A stretch of 14,872 nucleotides of DNA from Rhodobacteraceae bacterium UBA1943. Its GTDB lineage: Bacteria; Pseudomonadota; Alphaproteobacteria; Rhodobacterales; Rhodobacteraceae. Position 1 is the stretch's first letter; each line of letters starts with the position of its first letter. The notes under the pieces were generated by a model. The model saw only the letters and a program-made list of their open reading frames with translations. It did not search any database and was not told the DNA's origin. This document shows, one piece after another, positions 7,084 to 14,790 of the stretch. The position numbers were made by a program, and so were the translations under genes. The stretch spans positions 1-14,872 of the forward strand of contig DDEX01000104.1 in the NCBI GenBank assembly GCA_002336845.1, read 5' to 3'.

Positions 7084-7779
7084 ATGGGCGAAGAGACCAT
7101 CGTCGATGTGCGCGGCCTGAACCATTGGTTCGGCAGTGGAGAGATGAGAAAGCAGGCCCTGTTCGACGTAAGCCTGACACTGCATCGTGGCAATTTCACG
7201 GTGCTCATGGGCCCCTCTGGGTCAGGCAAGACGACAGTTCTGACGCTTGTCGGGTGCCTTCGCGCCGTGCAGGACGGATCATTACGACTTTTGGGGCAAG
7301 AGTTGAACGGTGCAAGCGAGGCACAACTTGTCGGGCTGCGCCGCCGGCTTGGATTCATCTTTCAGGCCCATAACCTGCACGAAAGCCTGACCGCCGCCCA
7401 GAACGTGATGATGGGCCTGCAGGTGCATGGCGGCCTGTCAGACAATACTGCCGAACAGGCCGCAATCCATGCCCTTGGACTTGTCGGCCTGTCCGAGCGC
7501 ACGACCTATCTTCCCGCCAACCTGTCGGGCGGGCAAAAGCAACGGGTGGCGGTTGCCCGCGCTTTGGTGTCCAGCCCGGCCCTTGTGCTGGCGGATGAAC
7601 CGACAGCGGCGCTTGACAAGGACAGTGCAGCCGAGGTGGTCGATCTTCTGAAACGGATGGGACGGGCCCGCGGGACAACCACGCTGCTTGTCACCCATGA
7701 CAACCGTATCCTCGACCGGGCCGACCGAATCCTGACGCTTGAGGACGGCCGCATCATTCACGTCGAGGACAGAAGCTAG
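7084..7779 (+). CDS. devA: DevA-type ABC exporter ATPase
   Basis: This 231-residue ATPase powers the DevBC exporter and belongs to the LolD/MacB-like group. Motifs are complete: Walker A GPSGSGKTT at 43-51, signature LSGGQ at 147-151, Walker B LVLADEP with Asp171 and Glu172, and an H-loop His205 in LLVTHD. An AAGGGG-like ribosome site (GAAGGGGT) precedes the ATG by four to five bases. It is the last gene of the plus-strand cassette. The 137 bp that follow, before the convergent end of hmuV, contain no convincing terminator hairpin. Confidence 0.9.
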   Translation: MGEETIVDVRGLNHWFGSGEMRKQALFDVSLTLHRGNFTVLMGPSGSGKTTVLTLVGCLRAVQDGSLRLLGQELNGASEAQLVGLRRRLGFIFQAHNLHESLTAAQNVMMGLQVHGGLSDNTAEQAAIHALGLVGLSERTTYLPANLSGGQKQRVAVARALVSSPALVLADEPTAALDKDSAAEVVDLLKRMGRARGTTTLLVTHDNRILDRADRILTLEDGRIIHVEDRS

Positions 7780-7916
7780 TCCCCGACAGGCGTCGTTCCT
7801 TTGCCCCTCCGCAGCCCGGCTCATCTGCCAGCCGTTGCGCCTTGCCCGCATCGCGCCGGTCCATCGGTGCGCCAAAGACGTCAATATCTGGCAGGCGCAA
7901 TGCAGGATATTCGCGG

Positions 7917-8711
7917 CTATATGGCTGGCCGACCCTGCGCCGAACCCGCAGCTCGCGGCAGCGATTGAACCAGAAGAAACGGCGCGCGGTCCGGCACCTT
8001 GTTCACTGGCAGGTCGCAGCCATAGACCCTTGCGATCATGGCGTCGGTCATCACCTCTTGCGGGGTGCCGTCGGCGGTTATGGCCCCGTTGTGCAGCACA
8101 ATGATCCGGTCACCGCCGCGCACGGCCAGGTTAAGGTCGTGCAACACCATCAAGACGCCGCCCCCCGCGCTGGCAAAGGCGCGCGCGCGGTCCATCGTGG
8201 CCATCTGATGTGCAAGATCCAGGCTCGATACCGGCTCGTCCAGCATCAGCCAGAAGGCGGCATCGGCGGTTTCGGCCTGCGCCAGGGCCCGAGCCAGATG
8301 CATCCTCTGCGACTCGCCACCCGACAGCGCCATGGCGTTGCGCGGACCAAAGCCCGCAAGGCCGACCTCGGCCAGAAGGCCGTCGATCCGGGTGCGCGGC
8401 AGCGGCCTGCGCGCGCCAAGGGCGACGATCTCGTGGACCGGAAAGGGAAAGGCCAGCTCGCTCTGCTGGCTCATCAGGGCGCGTCGGCCGGCCAGCGCCT
8501 CGGGGCCGGTGTCGCGCACCTCAGCCCCATGCAACCGGACCGAACCCTGATAGGGCAAGGCCCCCGACAGCGCCGCCAGCAGCGTGGATTTCCCCGACCC
8601 GTTCGGCCCGATCAGCACCGTCACGGCACCGGGCTGCAGCGTCAGGCTTACCTCGTGCAGCACCGTTCTGGCCCCGCGCCGGACGCTCAGGCCATCAATC
8701 TCAAACGTCAC
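7917..8711 (-). CDS. hmuV: Heme ABC transporter ATP-binding protein HmuV
   Basis: This 264-residue ATPase drives heme import through HmuU. Walker A is GPNGSGKST at 35-43, the signature is LSGGE at 129-133, Walker B is LMLDEP with Asp158 and Glu159, and His191 is in VLHDLN. The Q-loop context (SQQSELAFPFPVHEIV) is typical of HmuV. The GTG start at 8711 overlaps the hmuU stop as GTGA. The open frame continues upstream of this GTG, but that extension lies wholly over hmuU and resembles no ATPase, so it was excluded. It is the last gene of the hmuSTUV operon and is convergent with devA. Confidence 0.94.
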   Translation of the reverse strand: MTFEIDGLSVRRGARTVLHEVSLTLQPGAVTVLIGPNGSGKSTLLAALSGALPYQGSVRLHGAEVRDTGPEALAGRRALMSQQSELAFPFPVHEIVALGARRPLPRTRIDGLLAEVGLAGFGPRNAMALSGGESQRMHLARALAQAETADAAFWLMLDEPVSSLDLAHQMATMDRARAFASAGGGVLMVLHDLNLAVRGGDRIIVLHNGAITADGTPQEVMTDAMIARVYGCDLPVNKVPDRAPFLLVQSLPRAAGSAQGRPAI

Positions 8712-9682
8712 GCGGGCCTCCGCAGCAGGATTTGCAGGAACACCGGCGTCCCGACCAGGGCAGTCAGAATGCCGATGGGCAATTCGGCCGGGGCGGTCAG
8801 GGTGCGGGCCAGCACATCGGCCAGAACCACCAGCGCGCCGCCCAGAATGGCCGACAATGGCAGCACGACCCGGTGGTCCGGCCCCAGCGCCAGCCGCACC
8901 AGATGCGGCACCACAACGCCGACAAAGCCGATTCCCCCGGCAAGGGCCACGGCACTGCCGGTGGCAAGCGCCGTCATCAGGATCGCGGTCTGCTTCAACC
9001 GCTCGACCCGGTGGCCCATGTGAAAGGCCGCCGTCTCGCCCAAGGACAGCGCGTTCAACCCCGCCGCAAGGCGCGGAGCCAACAACATCACCGGCAGGAT
9101 CGTTAGAACCGCCAGCGCAACCTTTTGCCGGGTGGCGCCGCCCAGCGAACCCATTGACCAATAGGACAGGTCACGAAGCTGGGTGTCGTTCGCCATGGTG
9201 ATCAGCAAGCCGGTGATCGCGCCGACCAGCGCCGACAGGGCAACCCCGGCCAGCAATAGCCGCGCGATGTCGGTCTGCCCGCCGCGTTGCGCGATGCGTG
9301 TCAGCAGGGCAACCGCGCCCCAGCCGCCAAAGAAGGCCGCGACCATCACGACCCACTGCCCTGCCCCGCCCAAAAGGATGCCGATCACCGCGCCAAGCGC
9401 GGCACCGGGGCTGACCCCGATCACACCCGGATCGGCCAGCGGGTTGCGGAACAGCGCCTGCATCAGCACCCCGGAAACCGCAAGGCCGCCCCCGACCAGC
9501 AGGCCCAGAAAAAGCCGTGGCAGGCGAATGTCCCACAGGACGATACGCTCCTGCGCGGTCAGCCCGCCATGCACCGCCTCGGCCAGACGCAGGGGCGACA
9601 GGCCCGTGCTCCCGGTGCCCAGCCCCGCCACGAGGACGGTCAGCATGAGAAGCGGCAGGAAAAGACAGCGCGCCGCCGTCAT
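8708..9682 (-). CDS. hmuU: Heme ABC transporter permease HmuU (FecCD family)
   Basis: This 324-residue, highly hydrophobic protein is the inner-membrane permease that passes heme to the cytoplasm as a homodimer. It shows FecCD/BtuC hallmarks: the DIRLPR motif near residue 51, GVLMQALFRNPLADPGVIGVSPGA near 70-93, and GGIGFVGVVVPHLVR in the second half, where the ATPase-coupling helix lies. About ten membrane segments are expected. Length is typical. The ATG overlaps the hmuT stop as ATGA, and the end overlaps hmuV as GTGA, so the transporter genes are tightly coupled. Confidence 0.94.
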   Translation of the reverse strand: MTAARCLFLPLLMLTVLVAGLGTGSTGLSPLRLAEAVHGGLTAQERIVLWDIRLPRLFLGLLVGGGLAVSGVLMQALFRNPLADPGVIGVSPGAALGAVIGILLGGAGQWVVMVAAFFGGWGAVALLTRIAQRGGQTDIARLLLAGVALSALVGAITGLLITMANDTQLRDLSYWSMGSLGGATRQKVALAVLTILPVMLLAPRLAAGLNALSLGETAAFHMGHRVERLKQTAILMTALATGSAVALAGGIGFVGVVVPHLVRLALGPDHRVVLPLSAILGGALVVLADVLARTLTAPAELPIGILTALVGTPVFLQILLRRPA

Positions 9683-10527
9683 TGCCCCGACCCGTAAAGC
9701 GCCTTGTTCAGCGCCAGCGCCGCCTGCCCCGTGCGCGGGCCAAAGCCCAGCAGCAACAGCCCATCCATGGCGATGATGCGGCCCGTGCGCGCCGCTTCGG
9801 TCTGGCCAAGGGCGGGATGGGCGCCGATCATTTCATGCGTGATCGACAATTCGCCCTCGCGGTCCATCACAAGGAGGACCTCGGGGTTGGCCGCCAGAAC
9901 CGCCTCGTCCGTCATCGGCTTGAAGCCGGTGAATCCGGTGGCGGCATTGACCCCGCCCGCCAGCGTGATGATTCCTTCGGCCGACGATCCCTGCCCCCCG
10001 GCGCGGACAGCCCCGCCTTGCAGCGACAGGACGAACAGCACGCGAACCGGCTTTGTCACTTCGGCGGCCCTGGCCCTGGCCTCTGCCAGATCGGCGCTGA
10101 CCTGATCGGCCAGCAGCGCGCCCTCGGACTCGCGGCCCAGGGCTGCCGCTGTGGCGGCGATCTTGGCCAGCACTCCCTCGGCATCCGGCGCACCAGGAAT
10201 GGTCACGAATTTCGCGCCCGCCGCCTTCAGAACCTCGACAACCGGGGGCGGGCCGGCATCCGGCTCGGCCAGAATAAGGTCTGGAGCCAGCGACAGCACC
10301 CCCTCGGTCGAGAGGGCACGCACATAACCCACATCGGGCAGCGACAAGAGCGAGGCCGGATAGGTGGAGGTGCTGTCACGCCCCACCATCTCTGCCTCGG
10401 CCCCGAGGGCCGCGACGATCTCGGCGATGGCGCCGCCCAGAACCACGACGCGGGGGGCCGTTGCCGCGCGCAAGGGCAGCGCGGCCAGACCAGAGGCAAG
10501 AAGAAGGGCGCGGCGGGAAATTCTCAT
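9679..10527 (-). CDS. hmuT: Periplasmic heme-binding protein HmuT
   Basis: This 282-residue protein collects heme in the periplasm and delivers it to HmuUV. It opens with an export signal, MRISRRALLLASGLAALPLRA. The SRRALLL stretch has a twin-arginine look, though Sec export is also possible. The body is a class III binding-protein fold. Tyr56 in GRDSTSTYP aligns with the conserved Tyr heme ligand of ShuT/PhuT/HmuT, and the following VGYVRALSTEGVLSL stretch is typical of the family. The ATG overlaps the hmuS stop (ATGA). A longer open frame runs upstream but lies over hmuS and carries no signal peptide, so the 10527 start was chosen. Confidence 0.93.
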   Translation of the reverse strand: MRISRRALLLASGLAALPLRAATAPRVVVLGGAIAEIVAALGAEAEMVGRDSTSTYPASLLSLPDVGYVRALSTEGVLSLAPDLILAEPDAGPPPVVEVLKAAGAKFVTIPGAPDAEGVLAKIAATAAALGRESEGALLADQVSADLAEARARAAEVTKPVRVLFVLSLQGGAVRAGGQGSSAEGIITLAGGVNAATGFTGFKPMTDEAVLAANPEVLLVMDREGELSITHEMIGAHPALGQTEAARTGRIIAMDGLLLLGFGPRTGQAALALNKALYGSGQ

Positions 10528-11552
10528 GCCGAAACCGCCTCGAGATGCGGCAGCCCCTCGACCAGCGCGTTCCAGGCATCGCCCGACCGGTCCTTGCGAT
10601 AGGCAAAGATCTGAAGGATCAGCTCGCCATCGCCATCGAACGCCTCGATCGAGACGGCCGGGCCAGTGGCGGTGGGCTTGACCACATGCCAGACCTCGGC
10701 GATGCGGTCGCCGCGCAGGTGCAGGTTGAAGCGCGGGTCCATGATGTTGATCCATGGCCCCATCATCACCGTCTTGCCGATCAGGCCGGAATGGATCTGG
10801 ATGCAACCGGCATTGCCGACAAAGATCATCACCGGAATTTCCGAAAAGGCCGCAAGCTCCAACGCCGACAGAACCGCACCGGTTGGCAGCGCGCGCGCAT
10901 GGGGGGCGCCCACGATGCGGTTGGCGCCCAGCCGGTTCATGCCCTGATCCTTCACCAGACCAAGGAACTGGTGGGTATCTGTCATCGCGGCCCAGCCGGC
11001 GCGCAGGGCGTTGGTCGCCTCGGGCACGGCGCGGGGGCCTTCAACAGGTTTGCGCGCCTCGAACAGCGGCATTTCGGCCGGAATGGCCAGCGCCTCGACC
11101 AGACGGTCGAACGCGGCAACATCCGACGCCGGGGTCAGGTGAATCTTGTGAACGGCATCGCCCGCCGCATCAAAGACCTGCACCGACCGCTTGTCGCCCT
11201 CAACCACCGCATAGGCATGGACCCAATGCTTGGCGAAAAGCCGCAGGTCAATCTCGGACGACAGGATCATCTGCGCCCAGGAACCCGAGTGGTAGGTCTT
11301 GTAGATACCCTTGCGCTCATGCACGCAATTGCGGTTGCGGGTCAGGGCCATCACATCGCCCAACTCGCCCGCAAGGGGCATCAGCCGGTCTGGATGGGCC
11401 TGAAGCGCGGTCGCCCCGGCACCCAGATGGGCTGCCACCAGGGCTGCCTCGGGCAGGCCATGCGCCTCGGCCAGATCGCGGGCGCGCAACTTGGGATTTT
11501 CGGCACGAAGATTGCGGATTTGGGCGGCATCAAGCCGGGCTGACGAGTCCAT
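10524..11552 (-). CDS. hmuS: HmuS, cytoplasmic hemin-degrading / heme-trafficking protein
   Basis: This 342-residue cytoplasmic protein belongs to the HmuS/HemS/PhuS family, which receives imported heme and traffics or degrades it. Two tandem HemS-type halves are seen. The first contains GDVMALTRNRNCVHERKGIY, and the second contains FVGNAGCIQIHSGLI with the WINIMDPRFNLHL stretch; both are typical. Two adjacent ATG codons (11555 and 11552) follow a strong GGAGGA (11556-11561). The second was chosen because the first leaves almost no spacing. The open frame extends to 11624, but that part lies in the promoter gap. It is the first gene of the hmuSTUV operon and divergent from hmuR. Confidence 0.93.
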   Translation of the reverse strand: MDSSARLDAAQIRNLRAENPKLRARDLAEAHGLPEAALVAAHLGAGATALQAHPDRLMPLAGELGDVMALTRNRNCVHERKGIYKTYHSGSWAQMILSSEIDLRLFAKHWVHAYAVVEGDKRSVQVFDAAGDAVHKIHLTPASDVAAFDRLVEALAIPAEMPLFEARKPVEGPRAVPEATNALRAGWAAMTDTHQFLGLVKDQGMNRLGANRIVGAPHARALPTGAVLSALELAAFSEIPVMIFVGNAGCIQIHSGLIGKTVMMGPWINIMDPRFNLHLRGDRIAEVWHVVKPTATGPAVSIEAFDGDGELILQIFAYRKDRSGDAWNALVEGLPHLEAVSA

Positions 11553-11617
11553 CATTCCTCCAGAGTATTCGTTGGCGCGTCTGGCGGAAGGCTGGTGCGC
11601 GGCGTGTCGTGTAATGC

Positions 11618-11644
11618 TTGACAATTTCAGTTGGTCTATTTATT
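11618..11644 (+). promoter_or_regulatory. Candidate hmuR promoter
   Basis: A perfect -35 hexamer TTGACA (11618-11623) is followed, 15 bases later, by TTTATT (11639-11644, four of six matches to TATAAT), in an AT-rich patch of an otherwise GC-rich gap. Transcription would start near 11651, giving a leader of about 90 bases. Spacing is short and the -10 is weak, so this is tentative. Confidence 0.4.
11619..11633. promoter_or_regulatory. Second, degenerate copy of the iron-type element
   Basis: TGACAATTTCAGTTG matches the operator at 11655-11669 at 11 of 15 positions, 36 bp away centre to centre. It overlaps the predicted hmuR -35. The second half-site is degenerate (GTTG instead of GTCA). It may be a weaker site for the same regulator. 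Confidence 0.35.
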
Positions 11645-11654
11645 GCCCCAAACC

Positions 11655-11669
11655 TGACAATTCAAGTCA
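11655..11669. promoter_or_regulatory. TGA-N9-TCA iron-type operator between hmuS and hmuR
   Basis: TGACAATTCAAGTCA has TGAC/GTCA arms separated by seven bases and fits the TGA-N9-TCA pattern of the iron-responsive operator bound by RirA in Alphaproteobacteria. Rhodobacterales have also been predicted to use an IscR-type regulator at a related box. It lies just after the predicted hmuR transcription start, and on the minus strand it contains a TTGACT that could serve as the -35 for hmuSTUV. Binding here could repress both heme operons in iron-replete cells. Confidence 0.55.
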
Positions 11670-11739
11670 ATTTTCTGCGTGCCAGCTTCACCGGTCGAAC
11701 GCCGTGGCCAGCCCCTTGCGGACAACCTTGGGGAATGAC

Positions 11740-13830
11740 ATGCCTGCCTTCAACCGACTTCGGCTGACCACGACGGTCGCCGCCATCGCCCTTGCCTCGC
11801 CGGTTCACGCCGAGGATACCGGGATTTTCCAGCTTCTGGGCCGCATGATCTTTGGCGCGGGCAGTGCCAAGGTCGCCCTCGACACCCCCCAGTCGGTGAC
11901 CGCACTGGAGCAGGACGACTTCAACACCCGCCAGCTCACGACGCTGGCCGACCTGTTCAAGGGTGTTCCCGGCATGGCGATTGCCGGTGCCTCGGCCCGA
12001 CCGCTGGGGCAAAGCTTCAACATCCGCGGGATCGGCAATGCCGAACAGGCCGCCTCGGAAGAGCGTATCAAGGTTTCCGTCGATGGCGCGCCCAAGTTCT
12101 TTGAACAATACCGCATGGGCTCGTTCTTCGGCGACCTCGAGCTTTTCAAGCGGGTCGAGGTTCTGCGGGGACCGGCAGCGGCCACGCTGAACGGCTCTGG
12201 CGCCATCGGCGGCGCAGTGAACTTCACCACCAAGGATGCCGCGGACTTTCTGGGCGAGGGCGACAGCGTGGCCGTGCGCCCCAGCCTGTCCTACAGCTCC
12301 AATGGCGACGGCCATCGCGAAGGTGTGATCTTTGCCCAGCGGACGGGCAAGATGGAATTCCTTGGCGCCGTCAACCGCTCATCGGGCGGCGAGATGGTGA
12401 GTGGCGACGGCAATGTCATTGCCGGCACCGCGCATGAAAGCTGGTCGGCGCTGCTGAAAGGCAAGCTGACCTTTGGCGCCGACGACAGCCAGTCACTGAC
12501 CTTCGCCTATTCACAGACCGATACCGACCTTGACGACGCGCTGGTTGCGCAAACCGGCGGCGCTGCGGCCTCGAGCTTTGGCACGGCCGACATCCACGCC
12601 AAGGACAAAACCGCAACGCTGACCTGGAACAACAGTTTCCCCGACAGTGACCTGCTGGACCTGACTGTCACGCTGTCGCATACCGATACCGAGGTGAAGA
12701 AGGACAACTTTTCGCTGGGGGCCTTCTGTTCGCCCGGCAGCTTCCAGGTGCTGTGCGATGGCCAGTTCGGCTATTCGACCACGGCGCTCAAGGCCGAAAA
12801 CCGCATCACTTTCGGCAGCGGCGCCTGGGACAACAGCATCATCGTCGGCGCGCAGGTCTCGTCGCAGGATCGTTCGGCCACTTCCTCGCTGGGTGCCATG
12901 GGCTTCCACCCGGAAGGCACCGACGACAAGCTGGGCATCTATGCACAGGGCGAATTCGTCTGGAACGACAAGCTGACACTGGTGCCCGGTATGCGCATCG
13001 ATTTCGGGCGACGCACGCCCGCGGCCGCCTCGGAAGCGGTCGGCGCGACCGAATCAAGCGACAGCGCCTCGTCGGTCAAGTTGCAGCTGCTTTATGAGGT
13101 GAACGACCAGCTCGGCCTGTTCGGCACCCTGGCCCGCACCGAACGGATGCCGACGCTGGACGAGCTGTATTCCTATGGCACCAGCCGCGCCGGCGCAGTG
13201 CAGGTTCCCAGCCTGAACCTGAACAAGGAAACCGCCAACACGATCGAGCTGGGCTTTACCCTGCGCCAGGAAGGTCTGATCTCTGACGGCGACAGCCTGC
13301 AATTCAAGGCCACGGCGTTCCACAACGATCTGGACGACATGATCGCCTCGAACACCACCGGCGCCACCGGCTCGCCCGCCTTCATCAACATCAACAAGGC
13401 GGAAACCTGGGGCGTGGAGCTTGAGGCGTCCTATGATGCCGAACGCTGGTTTGCCAACCTGGCCTATTCCGATGTCCGCAGCCGCAACCGCACACCCGGG
13501 GCAAGCTATGGCACGGTGCTGGCCGACACCCCGGCCGAAAACGTCTCGGTCACCCTTGGTGCCAAGCTGCCGGCGCAGGGGTTGGTCGTGGGCTGGCGCG
13601 CCAACTGGTATGACGACATCACCACCGTCTCGGCCACCACCTCGGCGCCCAGCTTCAACACCCATGATGTGTTTGTGACCTACACGCCCCAATCCGGCGC
13701 GCTGGAGGGCATGAATATCTCGCTGACCGTCGAGAACGTCTTCGATACCCAGTATCGCAACAACCTGGCGCTGGATGCCGGGGCCGGGCGGAACACCAAG
13801 CTGACCGTCGGCAAGACCTTTACCTGGTAA
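11740..13830 (+). CDS. hmuR: TonB-dependent outer-membrane heme receptor
   Basis: This 696-residue protein is a 22-strand outer-membrane receptor for heme or hemoproteins. The ATG at 11740 follows GGGGA by five bases and gives a clean signal peptide ending near PVHA/ED at residue 24. The open frame extends far upstream, over hmuS on the other strand, and was trimmed. The plug domain covers about 40-160 (TPQSVTALEQDDF, LADLFKGVPGM, FNIRGIG, KRVEVLRGPAA, GAIGGAVNF). The barrel ends with the usual terminal aromatic (KTFTW). Degenerate FRAP and NPNL motifs are present: RMPTLDELY at 469-477 and NLNKE at 493-497. No His lies between them, nor in the mature plug. Cys330 and Cys339 could form an extracellular-loop disulfide. 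It is followed 12 bases later by exbB. Heme specificity is inferred from family resemblance and the divergent hmuSTUV operon. Confidence 0.9.
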   Translation: MPAFNRLRLTTTVAAIALASPVHAEDTGIFQLLGRMIFGAGSAKVALDTPQSVTALEQDDFNTRQLTTLADLFKGVPGMAIAGASARPLGQSFNIRGIGNAEQAASEERIKVSVDGAPKFFEQYRMGSFFGDLELFKRVEVLRGPAAATLNGSGAIGGAVNFTTKDAADFLGEGDSVAVRPSLSYSSNGDGHREGVIFAQRTGKMEFLGAVNRSSGGEMVSGDGNVIAGTAHESWSALLKGKLTFGADDSQSLTFAYSQTDTDLDDALVAQTGGAAASSFGTADIHAKDKTATLTWNNSFPDSDLLDLTVTLSHTDTEVKKDNFSLGAFCSPGSFQVLCDGQFGYSTTALKAENRITFGSGAWDNSIIVGAQVSSQDRSATSSLGAMGFHPEGTDDKLGIYAQGEFVWNDKLTLVPGMRIDFGRRTPAAASEAVGATESSDSASSVKLQLLYEVNDQLGLFGTLARTERMPTLDELYSYGTSRAGAVQVPSLNLNKETANTIELGFTLRQEGLISDGDSLQFKATAFHNDLDDMIASNTTGATGSPAFININKAETWGVELEASYDAERWFANLAYSDVRSRNRTPGASYGTVLADTPAENVSVTLGAKLPAQGLVVGWRANWYDDITTVSATTSAPSFNTHDVFVTYTPQSGALEGMNISLTVENVFDTQYRNNLALDAGAGRNTKLTVGKTFTW

Positions 13831-13842
13831 CGAGACGACGCC

Positions 13843-14790
13843 ATGCGGCCCTTGCTGACCCCGATCGCCCTAGCCTTCTTGCTGTCGCAACCCCTTGCGG
13901 CGCAGGAACCGCCTGCAGTGCCGATGACAGAGGCCCCGGCGCCCCCGGCGGTCAGCCCCCTTGGCGAATTGCCCACCCTGCCCGCCCCGGAGACAGGTGC
14001 CCCCGAGTCGGGCGACACCATGGCGGGCGGCACCACCGTGGCAGGCGATGCGGGCGGCCTTGTGTCACCTGCATCGGCGGTGGCGGAACCGGCCGAGCCG
14101 ACCGACCTCGTGTCCATCGTTCTGCGGGCGCATTGGGTGGTCAAAACGGTCATGGCGGGTCTTGCCGCCATGGTCTTTCTTGTGCTGACCGTTCTTCTGT
14201 TCAAATCGGTCGAGATCGCCCGCGCCGGTGGGCGCCTGCGCAAAAGTTTTCAACTGGCCTCGACGGCCGAAGGGATAGGCGGGCTTTCCGCGCGCCTGCC
14301 CGCAGCCCCCGAGGCCGGGGCCGCCATGCTGCGCCTGATCGAGACCGAGCTGGCCGCCCTGCCCGATGCCATCGGCCAGATCGAGGCCGAAGGCCTGCAC
14401 GAACGCTGCCGCATCGGGCTGCGCCGGGTCGAGGCGACAGCACTTTACTCGCTGCGCAGCGGTGTCGGCCTTCTGGCGCAGATCGCGGCCACCGCGCCCT
14501 TCATCGGCCTGTTCGGCACCGTGTTCGGCATCATGAATGCCTTTCTTGCCATCGCGGCGACCAAGACGACCAGCCTGTCGGTTGTCGCCCCCGGCATCGC
14601 CGAGGCTCTTTTGGCCACGGCGATCGGCCTTGCGGCGGCGATTCCTGCGGTGCTGGTCTATAACCTGCTGATCCGCAACATCGCCGGGTTCCGTCACCGC
14701 CTCGAGGATGTCTCGGCTCTGGCCGAACGCCTTCTCAGCCGCGAGATCGACCGCCGCCGCCTGAACGCCACAACCGAGCGGGGGCCCTGA
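13843..14790 (+). CDS. exbB: ExbB, TonB-system energizer
   Basis: This 315-residue inner-membrane protein forms the proton channel that, with ExbD, energizes TonB. A signal-like segment (about 1-20) is followed by a Pro/Ala/Glu-rich periplasmic stretch to about residue 86. This long N-terminal extension is typical of the ExbB subtype found in Alphaproteobacteria. TM1 lies at about 100-123, a cytoplasmic loop spans about 124-205, and TM2 (about 207-236, containing ATAPFIGLFGTVFGIM) and TM3 (about 247-276, containing GIAEALLATAIGLAAAIPAV) are the conserved MotA/TolQ/ExbB signatures. It starts 12 bases after hmuR and its TGA is immediately followed by the exbD ATG, so the genes form an operon. 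Confidence 0.94.
   Translation: MRPLLTPIALAFLLSQPLAAQEPPAVPMTEAPAPPAVSPLGELPTLPAPETGAPESGDTMAGGTTVAGDAGGLVSPASAVAEPAEPTDLVSIVLRAHWVVKTVMAGLAAMVFLVLTVLLFKSVEIARAGGRLRKSFQLASTAEGIGGLSARLPAAPEAGAAMLRLIETELAALPDAIGQIEAEGLHERCRIGLRRVEATALYSLRSGVGLLAQIAATAPFIGLFGTVFGIMNAFLAIAATKTTSLSVVAPGIAEALLATAIGLAAAIPAVLVYNLLIRNIAGFRHRLEDVSALAERLLSREIDRRRLNATTERGP

Noticed and set aside
7780..7916. Possible gene remnant or terminator between devA and hmuV; a minus-strand open frame reads through the gap with a protein-like sequence.
   Set aside because: The frame has no good start or ribosome site, overlaps the hmuV end in another frame, and open frames are common by chance at this GC content. The GCGC-containing inverted repeat near 7850-7872 has mismatches and no T-run, so no terminator is called.
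7917..9161. A 414-codon open frame on the minus strand that includes hmuV with a long N-terminal extension.
   Set aside because: The extra N-terminal part lies over hmuU in another frame and resembles nothing; hmuV starts at the GTG overlapping the hmuU stop.
11491..11739. N-terminal extension of hmuR by 83 codons.
   Set aside because: It overlaps hmuS and the promoter region. The ATG at 11740 has a ribosome site and gives a proper signal peptide.
11553..11739. A small hemP-like gene, often found beside heme uptake genes.
   Set aside because: No frame in the gap encodes the conserved HemP-type Arg-Ile-Thr/Gly-Lys-Leu-Ile-Leu pattern; the gap looks purely regulatory.
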